Shown here one piece after another: positions 26,701 through 35,582 of a stretch of 64,000 nt of DNA (its first letter is position 1; the number at the start of each line of letters is the position of its first letter). The position numbers were made by a program, and so were the translations under genes. The stretch covers positions 248,001 through 312,000 of the forward strand of contig CANMSI010000002.1 in the NCBI GenBank assembly GCA_947500575.1, given 5' to 3'. The notes beneath the pieces are model-generated. The model saw only the letters and a list, made by a program, of their open reading frames with translations, was not told the origin of the DNA and did no database searches. This DNA comes from an uncultured Flavobacteriaceae bacterium (GTDB lineage: Bacteria; Bacteroidota; Bacteroidia; Flavobacteriales; Flavobacteriaceae).

Positions 26701-27425
26701 TTGATGTTGCAGGCCCAGGTGTATGTTTGATATATCACTTAAGTTATGCTGATGGTTTGGAAGGTCTAGCACCTGAAAACAATATCAATACCGATTTAGC
26801 GGGTGATTTTGATTTTTCTAATGCAATTAGGGTATATAGAAATGAACCAGTTGGTGGCGAATTAACGGGTGGACCTTATGAGTTTGTTGTAGGCGATGGC
26901 ATAGCAGATAATGTTTCTACAGTGGAATTAAGTGGCAATAGTGGTGCCAATTCACAGTGGGTGGTTACGGATGACCAAGGGAATATTCTTGGTTTGCCGC
27001 CAAGTCCAGAAGTAGTAAATTTTGATGGCGCCGGTCCTGGAACTTGTTTCATATATCATTTGAGTTATGCTGACGGATTGGAAGGTTTAGCAGCAGAAAA
27101 TAATATTAATACCGATCTAATAGGTTGCTTTGATTTTTCAAACTCCATACGAGTAGAACGCATGGAGCAGCCCAAAAGAGAAAGTAGTGCTGTTGTATTC
27201 CCAATGCCAGCTAGAAATGTGGTGAATGTATCTATGAAAATAGAAAAGGATAGACGATACAATGTAACCTTGTTTGATTTTGGAGGAAACAATGTAACTC
27301 CAAAAAGTTTTCAGGAAGATGATAAAATGTCCTTAGACGTTCAGGCCTTACCTCCTGGTATCTATTTATTAAGAGTAACAGATGATCAGGGAAAATCGTT
27401 TACCAAGAAGGTAATAATACAATAG
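23787..27425 (+). CDS. Ten-repeat surface protein with type IX secretion sorting domain
   Basis: A 1212-residue secreted protein: signal peptide (about 1-38, ending VALA), ten repeats of about 109 residues, and a C-terminal T9SS type A sorting domain (about 1136-1212: VVFPMPARNVVNVSM ... LPPGIYLLRVTDDQG ... KKVIIQ). Nine repeats share GGxxTGGPYEF, NSQWVVTDDQGNILGLPP and GPGVCLIYHLSxxDGLEGL with a cysteine each; repeat 3 is divergent and lacks the GLPP block. Similar repeats occur in large gliding-bacterium surface proteins, where they probably form beta-sandwich stalks. It is expected to be exported by T9SS, and the sorting domain cleaved. The ligand is unknown. Nucleotide identity between some repeats is very high. 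Confidence 0.88.
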   Translation: MERKLHLTFNGIQSTLLKIGSLVFFALLMLASVQVALANNPHPIQSTTDGGKITGGPFEFCVGDGEADNVSGIQLAGSVGTNSQWVVTDDQGNILGLPPMPSVVNFDVAGPGVCLIYHLSFEDGLEGLVPANNVNSDLVGDFDLSNSIRVYRNQPEGGELTGGPYSFTVSDGIADNVEGVSLSGNSGANSQWVVTDDQGNILGLPPSPEVVNFDGAGPGVCFIYHLSYADGLEGLAAENNINSDLNGCFDFSNSIRVERTEMNGSLNGGTVTADRLTACLIEGPARFQFEVEGVQGPNSSWILVDTGRIRVLGDGSNFNLTFQQRDRGMCQIYHVAYEDIEGLEVGADFDALSGTFDLSEKVEITRSNPVGGELTGGPYEFEVGDGIADNVSTVELSGNIGANSQWVVTDDQGNILGLPPSPEVVNFDVAGPGVCLIYHLSFADGLEGLAPANNINTDLEGCFNFSNPISVVRTDVSMVNGGEITGGPFEFCVGDGEADNVSGIELNGNSGANSQWVVTDDQGNILGLPPMPSVVNFDVAGPGVCLIYHLSFADGLEGLMPQNNVNTDLVGDFDLSNSIRVYRNQPEGGELTGGPYEFMVGDGIPDNVSTVELSGNSGANSQWVVTDDQGNILGLPPSPEVVNFDVAGPGVCLIYHLSFADGLEGLAPANNINTDLMGCFDFSNPISVVRTDVSMVNGGEITGGPFEFCVGDGEADNVSGIELNGNSGANSQWVVTDDQGNILGLPPMPSVVNFDVAGPGVCLIYHLSFADGLEGLMPQNNVNTDLVGDFDLSNSIRVYRNQPEGGELTGGPYEFMVGDGIPDNVSTVELSGNSGANSQWVVTDDQGNILGLPPSPEVVNFDVAGPGVCLIYHLSFADGLEGLAPANNINTDLMGCFDFSNAISVVRINAPITSDGGKITGGPFEFCVGDGEADNVSGIRLAGSEGDNSQWVVTDDQGNILGLPPSPEVVNFDVAGPGVCLIYHLSYADGLEGLAPENNINTDLAGDFDFSNAIRVYRNEPVGGELTGGPYEFVVGDGIADNVSTVELSGNSGANSQWVVTDDQGNILGLPPSPEVVNFDGAGPGTCFIYHLSYADGLEGLAAENNINTDLIGCFDFSNSIRVERMEQPKRESSAVVFPMPARNVVNVSMKIEKDRRYNVTLFDFGGNNVTPKSFQEDDKMSLDVQALPPGIYLLRVTDDQGKSFTKKVIIQ
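25168..26480 (+). repeat. 651-bp near-identical tandem duplication inside the repeat protein gene
   Basis: Two adjacent 651-bp copies, each coding for two protein repeats (217 residues), begin near 25199 and 25850. They read as almost identical: for example the stretch starting GTACGTACAGACGTTTCT occurs at both points with the same phase. The similarity fades to ordinary repeat-level divergence before about 25168 and after about 26480. The high identity shows a recent in-frame duplication or gene conversion. Confidence 0.9.
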
Positions 27426-27478
27426 TAGAAAGTTGATTGAATAATGCGATAGATTAGCGCATTGTGTTGTTAGTTTAA

Positions 27479-27513
27479 AGAAAAAACCCTGAGATGATCT
27501 CAGGGTTTTTTTA
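27479..27513 (+). terminator. Strong terminator after the repeat protein gene
   Basis: Perfect hairpin ACCCTGAGA-TGA-TCTCAGGGT between an A-run and a T-run, so it can stop transcription in both directions. The convergent membrane protein gene ends 19 bases on. Confidence 0.92.
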
Positions 27514-27531
27514 TAAAGTTGCTATCTTTTT

Positions 27532-28011
27532 TTACCAAGAATCTATTTTTTCATTCATATTATCAAATACATAATCCCCTACAATTTCTTTTCGTTGTTT
27601 AAATGCCAATAGTGTATTAAATAGCAAGGCTATGTATAAAGAGACAATGGCAATACCAATAGGTAAAAAAGTAGTGGGTATAATGTGAGTTTGAAAATCA
27701 TTATAAGTTAATAGGATATTAACTGCCTCATAAATCTTAAAAAAGTACACTATAAAAACAAGGTATAGTACATACTCTAAATTGCGCATTGATGGATCTG
27801 GTCCTTCATCCACTTTAACCTTAAAATGCAATACATATAAGTATACAAAATGGATTACAGTGAGCAATGGAAGGATATAATTAGCTGGTTTAAAAACATG
27901 GAACCTATTGCTATAGAGGCCATAAAAATTTGCAATAATTAATAAAATTAGAATGATGCACGATAAAATTAGATTTACTCGTAGGGATATAATACGTGAG
28001 AAGTAACGCAT
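27532..28011 (-). CDS. Hypothetical four-helix membrane protein
   Basis: A 159-residue protein with about four hydrophobic segments (roughly residues 12-30, 42-60, 80-100 and 120-142), each followed by short polar loops; the tail is DYVFDNMNEKIDSW. No signature motif is visible. It stands alone between a strong terminator and a 224-base gap that I can assign nothing to. Function unknown. Confidence 0.6.
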   Translation of the reverse strand: MRYFSRIISLRVNLILSCIILILLIIANFYGLYSNRFHVFKPANYILPLLTVIHFVYLYVLHFKVKVDEGPDPSMRNLEYVLYLVFIVYFFKIYEAVNILLTYNDFQTHIIPTTFLPIGIAIVSLYIALLFNTLLAFKQRKEIVGDYVFDNMNEKIDSW

Positions 28012-28235
28012 GTTTTTTCGGTTTCAGGGTTTATAGTGTTCTATTCCCAACAAAAAAAAGGCGTATATTTTCTTTATTTCAATATTTTCGTTGAAGCGTC
28101 AAGAATGTTAGATATGTTAAAGTATTTCTAATATTTAAAAGACAATTAGGACCGTATTTATCTAATTTTAGAAAGAAATTCTTCTAACGGTCTAATTATG
28201 AGTATGGAGGAAGCAATTAGTGAAGAAAATAAAAC

Positions 28236-29444
28236 TCATTTTTTGAGTGGAAACCATTTTAAGTAGGTAGCACTTCGCCATAACCATTCCAACGGACCGT
28301 AATTAAATACGCGCAACCACCATTTACTAAATACCATTTGAATAAAAATGAGTAGTAATGCAATTAAGAAGGTATAGATGTTGCGTAGTTCTCCTAAAAA
28401 GCCTAAACCCCAACCAAATAGTATAAAAGTCCCTATAATACTTTGGATCACATAATTAGTAAGTGCCATTCTTCCATAGGGAATAAAGTGTTGAAGTAAA
28501 TTTTCACCCCATTTTTTTCGATAAACAATCACAAATAAAGAAATAATGATAAAAGTCATGGCAGTATTAGCCAAATCATATGCTGTAAGCCCAAACATGC
28601 TTATCCAATTATCAAAAGAGATATTATTTCCAAGTTGGGAAAAGATAAGTGCGGTACAACCCATTGCCACCAAAAAACCAATGATGGAAGCTATGAGTAC
28701 TTTTTTTGTGAACTTTTTTTGCTCTCTAAAATTTGCAAAGAACCCAATTCTTCCGATAGCTAAACCAAGTAAAAAGTATCCGAAAGTTAAATACCCTCTC
28801 GAGAAAATCCCAATTTGAAAATCCATTTTCATGAGATGCCCCTGAGTGGCATTGGAAGTAAATACATCTATTATACTTCCATTCTGGAGAATTTCGAAAT
28901 AGGAAATTACTTCTTGACTATTGGGTAGCATTGCATCAGGAAGAAAAATGAATGAACCATTCGTAATCATAAAAACAATGTATCTGCCTAAACCAAGAAA
29001 GAGAAGAGCAGTAAGTGCCAACACCCATTTATTAGAAATCTTATAAAATGGGATTAAGAACATTCCGAAAAAAGCATAGATGGTAAGAATATCTCCTCTG
29101 TAAAAAAGATGGTGTACATAACCAATGCCAAATAAAATGAGTAGGCGCCAAAAAAATCTTTTGACAAAGGATGGACCCTCATCTGGATGATGATCCATTT
29201 GAAGAAAGAAACTAAGACCAAAAAGAAAAGAAAAAATTGCGAAGAACTTTCCTCGTAAAAAGAATTCGATAAATCCGCTCACTACATAGTCTAAGGGGCC
29301 TGCGTAGGCTGCCTCCATTGCATTTTCTGGAACTGGAGCTCCCACATAATTTTCTACCATGTGAACAATAACAATACCAGCAAGGGCAAAGCCTCTAATG
29401 GCATCTACAATTTCAATTCTTTTTTTAACAGTACTATTGCCCAT
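28236..29444 (-). CDS. DUF418 (YeiB-like) membrane protein
   Basis: A 402-residue polytopic protein with about ten membrane helices. The N-terminal signature RIEIVDAIRGFALAGIVIVHM and the C-terminal GRMALTNYVIQSIIGTF ... PLEWLWRSATY are hallmarks of the DUF418/YeiB family, relatives of acyltransferase-3 and HGSNAT-like proteins. Members are thought to move acyl groups across or at the membrane, but substrates are unknown. Single gene, no partner. Confidence 0.85.
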   Translation of the reverse strand: MGNSTVKKRIEIVDAIRGFALAGIVIVHMVENYVGAPVPENAMEAAYAGPLDYVVSGFIEFFLRGKFFAIFSFLFGLSFFLQMDHHPDEGPSFVKRFFWRLLILFGIGYVHHLFYRGDILTIYAFFGMFLIPFYKISNKWVLALTALLFLGLGRYIVFMITNGSFIFLPDAMLPNSQEVISYFEILQNGSIIDVFTSNATQGHLMKMDFQIGIFSRGYLTFGYFLLGLAIGRIGFFANFREQKKFTKKVLIASIIGFLVAMGCTALIFSQLGNNISFDNWISMFGLTAYDLANTAMTFIIISLFVIVYRKKWGENLLQHFIPYGRMALTNYVIQSIIGTFILFGWGLGFLGELRNIYTFLIALLLIFIQMVFSKWWLRVFNYGPLEWLWRSATYLKWFPLKK

Positions 29445-29539
29445 AGATGCATATTTGGTGTTCCTTTATAAAAGACGTCATTATAGGATTGGTTGTTACA
29501 TTAAAACTTCTTTTTAACATATACCAATACTTAACAAAC

Positions 29540-29573
29540 AAAAAAACCGGCTAAAGTTAGGGTCTAGCCGGTA
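29540..29573 (-). terminator. Terminator for the minus-strand 146-residue membrane protein gene
   Basis: Stem ACCGGCTA / TAGCCGGT followed on the minus strand by a run of seven T. It lies 33 bases past the stop of the gene at 29606-30046. Confidence 0.85.
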
Positions 29574-29605
29574 CAATAATTATGGATGCTATGAATTTGG
29601 TTTCT

Positions 29606-30046
29606 TTAAGAAAGCCAATGTCTTTTATGTGCTAAACGCGAAAAGAAAACTAGTCCTATTCCAATAAATATCACAAATAACGGAATCACCAAGCCTTGCA
29701 AGGTACCGTATACCTCAATAGAATTAGTTGTTCCAAAGGTATAAGCCATATCTGCCAAGATAGCAAGTAAAGATATCAGAAGAACAATTTTACTCCAGCG
29801 TTTTCCTAATAATAAACCTATACATCCTAGCACTCCGGCCCATACAGCAATTGCAAAAGCTGCTACCAACCAAGTTGGTCTGCTTTCTAACAAAGAGATT
29901 TGTTCTGCCGTCATTGTTTCTTTTAGGTCGTCCATCATGTAAGCTTGCATTAAATACAAAGATGCACCGTACAAATTCCATAGAAGCCCTAGAACGCTTC
30001 CAATCCAAAACCACACAGGTGGTTTCGCTGTTAATTTTTCACTCAT
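29606..30046 (-). CDS. Small four-helix membrane protein
   Basis: A 146-residue protein with four predicted helices (about residues 11-30, 55-75, 82-100 and 112-135). The first helix region KPPVWFWIGSVLGLLWNLYGASLYLMQAYM is a pattern I associate with flavobacterial membrane proteins often labelled only as hypothetical. It is preceded by a divergent pseudouridine synthase gene and followed by its own terminator. Function unknown. Confidence 0.6.
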   Translation of the reverse strand: MSEKLTAKPPVWFWIGSVLGLLWNLYGASLYLMQAYMMDDLKETMTAEQISLLESRPTWLVAAFAIAVWAGVLGCIGLLLGKRWSKIVLLISLLAILADMAYTFGTTNSIEVYGTLQGLVIPLFVIFIGIGLVFFSRLAHKRHWLS

Positions 30047-30235
30047 TTTAGTTGGTTTTAGTTGAATTAGTCCCTGACAAAGTACAAAAAAAGTTGAAGG
30101 TTGCTAAATGCATTCGATGTATGGCATTCTAGTACGCTTAAAATCAGAGTATTGAATATTTTAGATAGGTTGTTTTGGAGATTTCTTTATTATTCATATC
30201 AGGAAGTGTACATTTATGTGCCAAGAAAATTTCTC

Positions 30236-31021
30236 ATGTTCAAAGAGCAGCATTTTTATTTAATATACATTCAGTTTTTAGGTTTTCGTTATAGTGGTTG
30301 GCAAAAACAACCCAATCAAAGAACCATTGAAGGTATGTTATCTAAGACCTTAGGTTTTATATTGCCAGATAGAAAAACTAAAATTTTAGGTGCAGGTAGA
30401 ACGGACGCCAAAGTATCTGCAAATGAGGCAGCCTTTGAACTTTTTCTGGAAGGTGCTGCACTCCAAAACTTAGATGAGTTTATAGCCCTTTTTAATTTAA
30501 ACTTACCTGCGGATATTAAAATTCTTGCAGTATCTGAGGTAGATAAGGATTTTAACATCATACAACACCCCAAAACAAAAGAGTACATTTATCTTTTCTC
30601 ATTTGGTGAAAAAAACCATCCTTTCTGCGCTCCTTTTATGGCAAACATTCAAGAGGATTTGAATATAAAAATAATGATCGAAGCAGCAAGTATGTTCCAA
30701 GGTACTCATAATTTTAGGGCATTTACTGCAAGGCCTAGGGCAAATAGCCAGTTCACACGAACCATTGATAGTTGTATTCTTCGGAAGAATGATATTCTAA
30801 AAGCTAATTTCTTTCCAAAACATAGTTATGCCTTGCATGTGAAAGGAGCAGGGTTTATGCGTTATCAGATTCGGATGATCATGGGGGCTTTAATTCAATT
30901 GGGGAAGGAAGAGCTATGTATGGACGATCTGATAGAATCTTTTCATACTCCTGCAAATAGCAAGGTATCTTTTGTAGCTCCTGGGTCTGGTTTACTTTTA
31001 CATAAAATCTCATTTCAGTAA
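30236..31021 (+). CDS. TruA-like tRNA pseudouridine synthase
   Basis: A 261-residue protein when started at ATG 30236 (MFKEQHFYLIYIQFLGFRYSGWQ); upstream in-frame sequence lacks family features. It shows the TruA landmarks: YSGWQKQPNQRTIEG, the catalytic Asp57 in GAGRTDAKVSA, GTHNFRAFTARPRAN and the closing VKGAGFMRYQIRMIMGAL. TruA converts U38-40 of the tRNA anticodon arm to pseudouridine. The sequence is less conserved than a standard TruA (RTDAKVSA rather than RTDxGVHA), so it may be a second, divergent paralogue with another site specificity. Confidence 0.8.
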   Translation: MFKEQHFYLIYIQFLGFRYSGWQKQPNQRTIEGMLSKTLGFILPDRKTKILGAGRTDAKVSANEAAFELFLEGAALQNLDEFIALFNLNLPADIKILAVSEVDKDFNIIQHPKTKEYIYLFSFGEKNHPFCAPFMANIQEDLNIKIMIEAASMFQGTHNFRAFTARPRANSQFTRTIDSCILRKNDILKANFFPKHSYALHVKGAGFMRYQIRMIMGALIQLGKEELCMDDLIESFHTPANSKVSFVAPGSGLLLHKISFQ

Positions 31022-31073
31022 TTGAAGAAGCTGTCTAGTCTAAATTTTGTACTTTAGAAGGAAACGAATTATT

Positions 31074-31949
31074 ATGCCATATTGGGGTTATATTCTTGTT
31101 TTTGTTTTTGGGGCATATTTAGTCATCAGTATCTTGTTATATTTTTTGCAAGATTTCTTAATGTTTAAACCAGAAAAACTTCCAAAAGACTTCCAATTCC
31201 ATTACGATAATCAAGAAATTGAAGAATATAATGTGGAAACCAGGGATGGTGCAACAATTAACGGACTTCGATTTAAAACAAGGAATCCCAAAGGAATTGT
31301 CTTTTATTTGAAAGGGAATTCTAAAAGCATTAAGGGCTGGGGGAAATTTGCAGTAGATTTCACACGCCATGGCTATGAAGTTTTAATGGTAGATTATCGT
31401 GGTTTTGGAAAAAGCACAGGTAGGCGAACTCAAAAAGCCATTAAACGAGACATGCAAGTGATCTACAATAAAATAAAAGAAAATGTATCCGAAAAACATA
31501 TTATTCTATATGGAAGATCTCTTGGTTCAGGTTTTGCTACAAAGTTAGCTTCGATGAATAATCCAAGGATGCTCATTTTAGATGCCCCGTATTATAGTCT
31601 TAGCAAGGTGGCAAAGAAGTTTATTCCCTTTATGCCTTTATCTTTATTGATTAAGTTTCCAATGCCCACCTATAAATGGCTCAAATATGTGAAATGCCCT
31701 ATTCATATTATTCATGGTACGGATGATAAGCTAATTCCTTATAAGACCAGTGTTAAACTATCCAAAATTAAAGCATCATCTACAAGGTTATATACCGTTA
31801 TTGGAGGCGGACATAAGAATTTGAATACATTTGAATCGTATCATACAATGCTAAACGAAATAATTAATTCTACTCAGCAAAAAATTGATCTAGAAGGTTC
31901 TAGTGTAGCTGTAAAACATTCATCAAAACCCATTCATGCGAAAGCTTAA
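31074..31949 (+). CDS. Membrane-anchored alpha/beta hydrolase 1
   Basis: A 291-residue protein with an N-terminal membrane helix (about residues 5-25) and an alpha/beta hydrolase domain of the BEM46/YqkD type. The start is set at ATG 31074; a TTG nine codons upstream is in frame but less likely. Nucleophile Ser149 is in LYGRSLGSGF, the acid Asp is in HGTDDKLIP and the His in GGGHKNL. The oxyanion strand, usually HGN, here reads LKGNSKS, so the usual His is replaced by Lys. The gene overlaps the next hydrolase by 14 bases, and they are paralogues. Confidence 0.85.
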   Translation: MPYWGYILVFVFGAYLVISILLYFLQDFLMFKPEKLPKDFQFHYDNQEIEEYNVETRDGATINGLRFKTRNPKGIVFYLKGNSKSIKGWGKFAVDFTRHGYEVLMVDYRGFGKSTGRRTQKAIKRDMQVIYNKIKENVSEKHIILYGRSLGSGFATKLASMNNPRMLILDAPYYSLSKVAKKFIPFMPLSLLIKFPMPTYKWLKYVKCPIHIIHGTDDKLIPYKTSVKLSKIKASSTRLYTVIGGGHKNLNTFESYHTMLNEIINSTQQKIDLEGSSVAVKHSSKPIHAKA

Positions 31950-32733
31950 AAAAATAGGTAAGGGGGTACTGATTCTTCTTGCTGTGCTAGTGCTTATGCT
32001 TTATTTTTTTCAAGAAAAATTGATTTTTTTACCTTCAAAACTACCTCAAGATTATACCTATGATTTTCCTCAAAATTTTGAAGAAATTTTTATCTCACAT
32101 TCAGATGGTGCCAAATTAAATGCACTACATTTTAGACAGGATAATCCAAAAGGGGTGATTCTGTACTTTCATGGAAATGCGGGAGATCTGTCTAGATGGG
32201 GCCAAATGGCATTGCCTTTTGTCTCCTTAGGGTATGATGTGGTTATGATGGACTATCGTACCTATGGAAAAAGCACGGGAAAATTAAGTGAAGTTGCTTT
32301 ACAAAGCGATGCACAATTATTTTATGATTATACCAAAAAGGAATATAATAACCTTCCAATAGTTTTATTCGGTAGGTCTTTGGGTACTGGTATTGCCACA
32401 CACTTAGCCTCTAAAAATGAGGCGAAACAGCTTATATTAGAAACCCCATTCTACAGTTTGGTAGATGTAGCAAAAGAAAGGTTCCCTTTTTTGCCCGTAA
32501 AAATGCTATTAAAGTATAAGTTTAATTCAAATCTATACATCTCTAAAATCAACTATCCCGTAACCATATTTCATGGAACAGATGATTCTGTAGTGCCTTA
32601 TGATTCTGGATTAAAATTATTCCAGTCAATGGATAATGGCGCTAAAGAGATGATCACTATTCCTGACGGCGAGCATAACAATTTAATTGAATTTGAAGCG
32701 TATAGAAAAGGTATTGAGCGGCTTCTACGCTAA
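31936..32733 (+). CDS. Membrane-anchored alpha/beta hydrolase 2
   Basis: A 265-residue paralogue of the gene before it, with an N-terminal helix (about residues 8-25). Nucleophile Ser148 in LFGRSLGTGIA, Asp in HGTDDSVVP and His in DGEHNNL; its oxyanion strand is the standard YFHGNAG. The two proteins align through the length of the fold, including FxPEKLPxDF / FLPSKLPQDY after the helix. Likely a serine esterase or peptidase on the membrane; the substrate is unknown. Confidence 0.87.
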   Translation: MRKLKKIGKGVLILLAVLVLMLYFFQEKLIFLPSKLPQDYTYDFPQNFEEIFISHSDGAKLNALHFRQDNPKGVILYFHGNAGDLSRWGQMALPFVSLGYDVVMMDYRTYGKSTGKLSEVALQSDAQLFYDYTKKEYNNLPIVLFGRSLGTGIATHLASKNEAKQLILETPFYSLVDVAKERFPFLPVKMLLKYKFNSNLYISKINYPVTIFHGTDDSVVPYDSGLKLFQSMDNGAKEMITIPDGEHNNLIEFEAYRKGIERLLR

Positions 32734-32737
32734 CGGA

Positions 32738-33622
32738 TCAATCAAATAAATCGGAAGATAAATAACGATCACCTCGGTCGCAAACAATAGAAACAACAAC
32801 CCCCTTATCTAAGGAGTTAGCAAGTTTTAATGCCGCCGTAGCCGCACCGCCACTGCTCATACCGGAAAAGATACCTTCTTCTTTTGCCAAGCGTTTTGCC
32901 ATTATTTTGGCTTCTTCTTGACTAACCTCTATGACCTGATCTACTTTAGATGCATTGAATATTTTTGGTAAATAAGCTTCTGGCCATTTACGGATTCCAG
33001 GTATTCTAGACCCATCTTGGGGTTGAACTCCTACAATTTGCACCTCGGAATTTTGTTCTTTTAGATAGGTAGATGTTCCCATGATAGTACCTGTTGTGCC
33101 CATGGAGGATACAAAATGTGTAATAGTTCCTTGAGTATCTCTCCAGATCTCAGGCCCTGTAGAATTGTAATGTGCTTTCCAATTATCGTTATTGGCAAAC
33201 TGATTAAGCATTAGAAAACCCTCGTTGGTAACCTTAGCCTCGGCATAATCTCTGGCTCCTTCAATACCTCCGTCGGCCGAAGTAAGTGTCACCTTAGCTC
33301 CATAAGCTTTCATGGTCTGCACACGTTCTTTGGTAGAATTTTCGGGCATTACAAGCTCAATATTTAAACCAAAAACTCCGGCAATCATGGCTAAGGCAAT
33401 TCCTGTATTTCCACTAGTAGCTTCAATTAGTTTAGAATTTGTAGTAATCTCACCACGATCCATACCACTTTTTATCATATTGTAAGCGGCTCTGTCTTTT
33501 ACACTCCCACCTGGGTTGTGTCCTTCTAGTTTAAAATACAGACGAACATTAGGATTGGTATTTAGTGCTTTGGAGACAATAAGAGGGGTATTGCCAATTA
33601 AATCTAATAAACTATGAGACAT
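32738..33622 (-). CDS. cysM: Cysteine synthase B (O-acetylserine sulfhydrylase)
   Basis: PLP enzyme of 294 residues that makes cysteine from O-acetylserine and sulfide or thiosulfate. The PLP Lys42 lies in [10 protein letters not shown]; the substrate loop [10 protein letters not shown] and the GTTGTIMGT phosphate cup are present. The length and the [10 protein letters not shown] variant suit CysM more than CysK. The gene overlaps cysE by 11 bases, so both steps of cysteine synthesis are in one operon. Confidence 0.93.
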   Translation of the reverse strand: MSHSLLDLIGNTPLIVSKALNTNPNVRLYFKLEGHNPGGSVKDRAAYNMIKSGMDRGEITTNSKLIEATSGNTGIALAMIAGVFGLNIELVMPENSTKERVQTMKAYGAKVTLTSADGGIEGARDYAEAKVTNEGFLMLNQFANNDNWKAHYNSTGPEIWRDTQGTITHFVSSMGTTGTIMGTSTYLKEQNSEVQIVGVQPQDGSRIPGIRKWPEAYLPKIFNASKVDQVIEVSQEEAKIMAKRLAKEEGIFSGMSSGGAATAALKLANSLDKGVVVSIVCDRGDRYLSSDLFD

Positions 33623-34406
33623 GAGGAATTGTTTTAATTTTAATTTCTGGCGTATGAAACACTTTGGAATTTGCAGGGACAGAAGAGGTAATCCATGCGT
33701 TACCGCCTATGGTACTATTCTTTCCAATGGTAGTGTCTCCACCTAATATGGTAGCATTGGCATAGATGGTTACGTTGTCTTCAATCGTTGGATGTCTTTT
33801 TGTTCGTTTTAAGCTCTTAGCCACATACAAACCTCCTAAAGTAACCCCTTGGTAAATTTTAACATGATCCTTAATAATCGCGGTTTCACCTATTACCACT
33901 CCTGTGCCATGGTCTATGTGAAACGAATCGCCAATTTCAGCTCCAGGATTTATATCTACTCCTGTTTGCCTATGTGCATATTCTGTCATTAGTCTGGGAA
34001 CAAGAGGAAAGCCTTCTTTATATAGTTCGTGAGCCAGTCGATATATGGCAATGGCATAAAATCCTGGATAGGCCATATAAACCTCCTCGATGGATAGAGA
34101 AGCAGGATCACAATTTACAGTTGCTTCTGCATCCATATTTAATTTCTCCAAAATTAGGGGGAGCTTTTCTACATAACTTTCCCACAATTTTTTGCAAGGC
34201 TTTTTGGTGTCCCAACATGCTAAATCTACAAGGAGATCAAACTCCTTTTCTAGAATATCTAGATGCTTTGCCACCGGCGTTTCAATATCAAAAAGAGTGT
34301 AAAATAGCGTATTGGTAAACACCTCTGTTCGCTCCTTTAGTTGGTAACGTAAGTTAGGCTGTTTTTTATGCTGATTGATCTGATTAATGATCGATTTTTT
34401 ATCCAT
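33612..34406 (-). CDS. cysE: Serine O-acetyltransferase
   Basis: A 264-residue hexapeptide-repeat enzyme that acetylates serine with acetyl-CoA. The N-terminal helical domain is followed by the left-handed beta-helix with [48 protein letters not shown] and [22 protein letters not shown]. The catalytic His-Asp pair is in FHIDHGTG. It is longer at the N-terminus than E. coli CysE-type minimal forms, similar to the plant-like or EpsC-like forms of Bacteroidota. First gene of the cysE-cysM operon. Confidence 0.93.
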   Translation of the reverse strand: MDKKSIINQINQHKKQPNLRYQLKERTEVFTNTLFYTLFDIETPVAKHLDILEKEFDLLVDLACWDTKKPCKKLWESYVEKLPLILEKLNMDAEATVNCDPASLSIEEVYMAYPGFYAIAIYRLAHELYKEGFPLVPRLMTEYAHRQTGVDINPGAEIGDSFHIDHGTGVVIGETAIIKDHVKIYQGVTLGGLYVAKSLKRTKRHPTIEDNVTIYANATILGGDTTIGKNSTIGGNAWITSSVPANSKVFHTPEIKIKTIPHVS

Positions 34407-34502
34407 GTGTAATTGAATTGGACTTCAAAATTAACTAAATAGCTTAAAAACTAATTTTTAAAAAGGTTAACTTTAGCTTAAAATAATTACGGATTCAGTC
34501 GC

Positions 34503-35183
34503 ATGAAACAAACAGCAATTACGAAAGAAGCACTTCAATTTTTAACAAAGCTATCAAAGAATAATAATAGAGAATGGTTTACAGCAAATAAGGCCGTATT
34601 TAAAGAGCATGAAACTGCTATGAAGGCATTTTATGGTGGTTTAAAAGAGAAAATGGAAACTCATGACGATATAGAAAAATTCAAGATGTTCCGTATTTAT
34701 AGAGATGTGCGCTTTTCTAAAGACAAAACACCTTATAAAGCACATTTTGCAGGTTCTTATGCGAGAGCTGGGGCACGTTTACGTGGGGGGTATTACCTTC
34801 AAATAAAACCTGGAGAATCATTTATTGCCGCAGGCTTTTGGGCCCCGAATAAAGAAGATTTATTGCGCATAAGAAAGGAATTAGAACTAGATGCTTCAGA
34901 ATTTAGACAGCTGATTAATGAAACCTCTTTTAAAAAAATTTGGGGAGAATTACAGGGAGATGAAGTAAAGACCGCTCCAAAAGGTTTTGATAAAGAACAT
35001 GCGGATATCGATCTCATCAAAAAGAAGATGTTCATTTTTGTTCGAAAATTTAAGGATAAGGAGGTTGTTGCCACAGATTTTGCGGACAAGGTTAGTGATT
35101 CTTTTAAAGCCATACGACCCTATTTTGATCTAATGAGCGATATATTAACAACCAATTTAAACGGAGAATCTTTGTTAGATTAA
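34503..35183 (+). CDS. DUF2461 family protein
   Basis: A 226-residue soluble protein that matches the DUF2461 (TIGR02453) family from end to end: LTKLSKNNNREWFTANKAVF at the start, FRIYRDVRFSKDKTPYKAHF in the middle, RGGYYLQIKPGESFIAAGFW and LLRIRKELELDASEF. The family is widespread and uncharacterised. It stands alone; its stop overlaps by 9 bases the convergent hypothetical gene. Confidence 0.9.
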   Translation: MKQTAITKEALQFLTKLSKNNNREWFTANKAVFKEHETAMKAFYGGLKEKMETHDDIEKFKMFRIYRDVRFSKDKTPYKAHFAGSYARAGARLRGGYYLQIKPGESFIAAGFWAPNKEDLLRIRKELELDASEFRQLINETSFKKIWGELQGDEVKTAPKGFDKEHADIDLIKKKMFIFVRKFKDKEVVATDFADKVSDSFKAIRPYFDLMSDILTTNLNGESLLD

Positions 35184-35582
35184 TACCTCAGTTTCTAACA
35201 ATAGCATTTGATCTTTTAAACGTTCTATAACCATATGCATCATTCTTTTATTAAGAGCAGATGAATTTTGGATATAGACCTCATATTCTTCTTCCGTAAA
35301 TTGCCCCATAATAATTCCTTTGAGCGCATTTCTAAATTTAATGTCTTTCTGAATTGAATTTTCGATATAAGTTATCTGCTTTTCAAAGGAAAGTTTATGA
35401 TAAGCATTTTTATGTTTAACGATGTAATTTCTAAAAGCTGCTATTATTAATGGATTCTGAAATTTAATTATAGGACGCAGTGTTTTATTCTGAAATTGCT
35501 CATCAGAGCTCATGCTATCAGTAACTTTTGCGGAGGGTATTTCAGGACGAATTTGTAAAAGATTTTGGGATCTGCTATGCAT
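35175..35582 (-). CDS. Conserved flavobacterial hypothetical protein
   Basis: A 135-residue soluble protein if started at MHSRSQNLLQIRPEIPSAK; two upstream in-frame ATGs add unrelated low-complexity sequence. It has SMSSDEQFQNKTLRPIIKFQNPLI and DIKFRNALKGIIMGQFTEEEYEVY, ending in a helical ERLKDQMLLLETE. I recall similar proteins in flavobacteria that are sometimes misnamed glyoxalase; no glyoxalase fold is visible. All-helical, function unknown. Confidence 0.65.
   Translation of the reverse strand: MHSRSQNLLQIRPEIPSAKVTDSMSSDEQFQNKTLRPIIKFQNPLIIAAFRNYIVKHKNAYHKLSFEKQITYIENSIQKDIKFRNALKGIIMGQFTEEEYEVYIQNSSALNKRMMHMVIERLKDQMLLLETEVLI

Noticed and set aside
30101-30235. N-terminal extension of the TruA-like protein from a TTG at 30101
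   Set aside because: The extra 45 codons have no pseudouridine synthase features and family similarity begins at ATG 30236.
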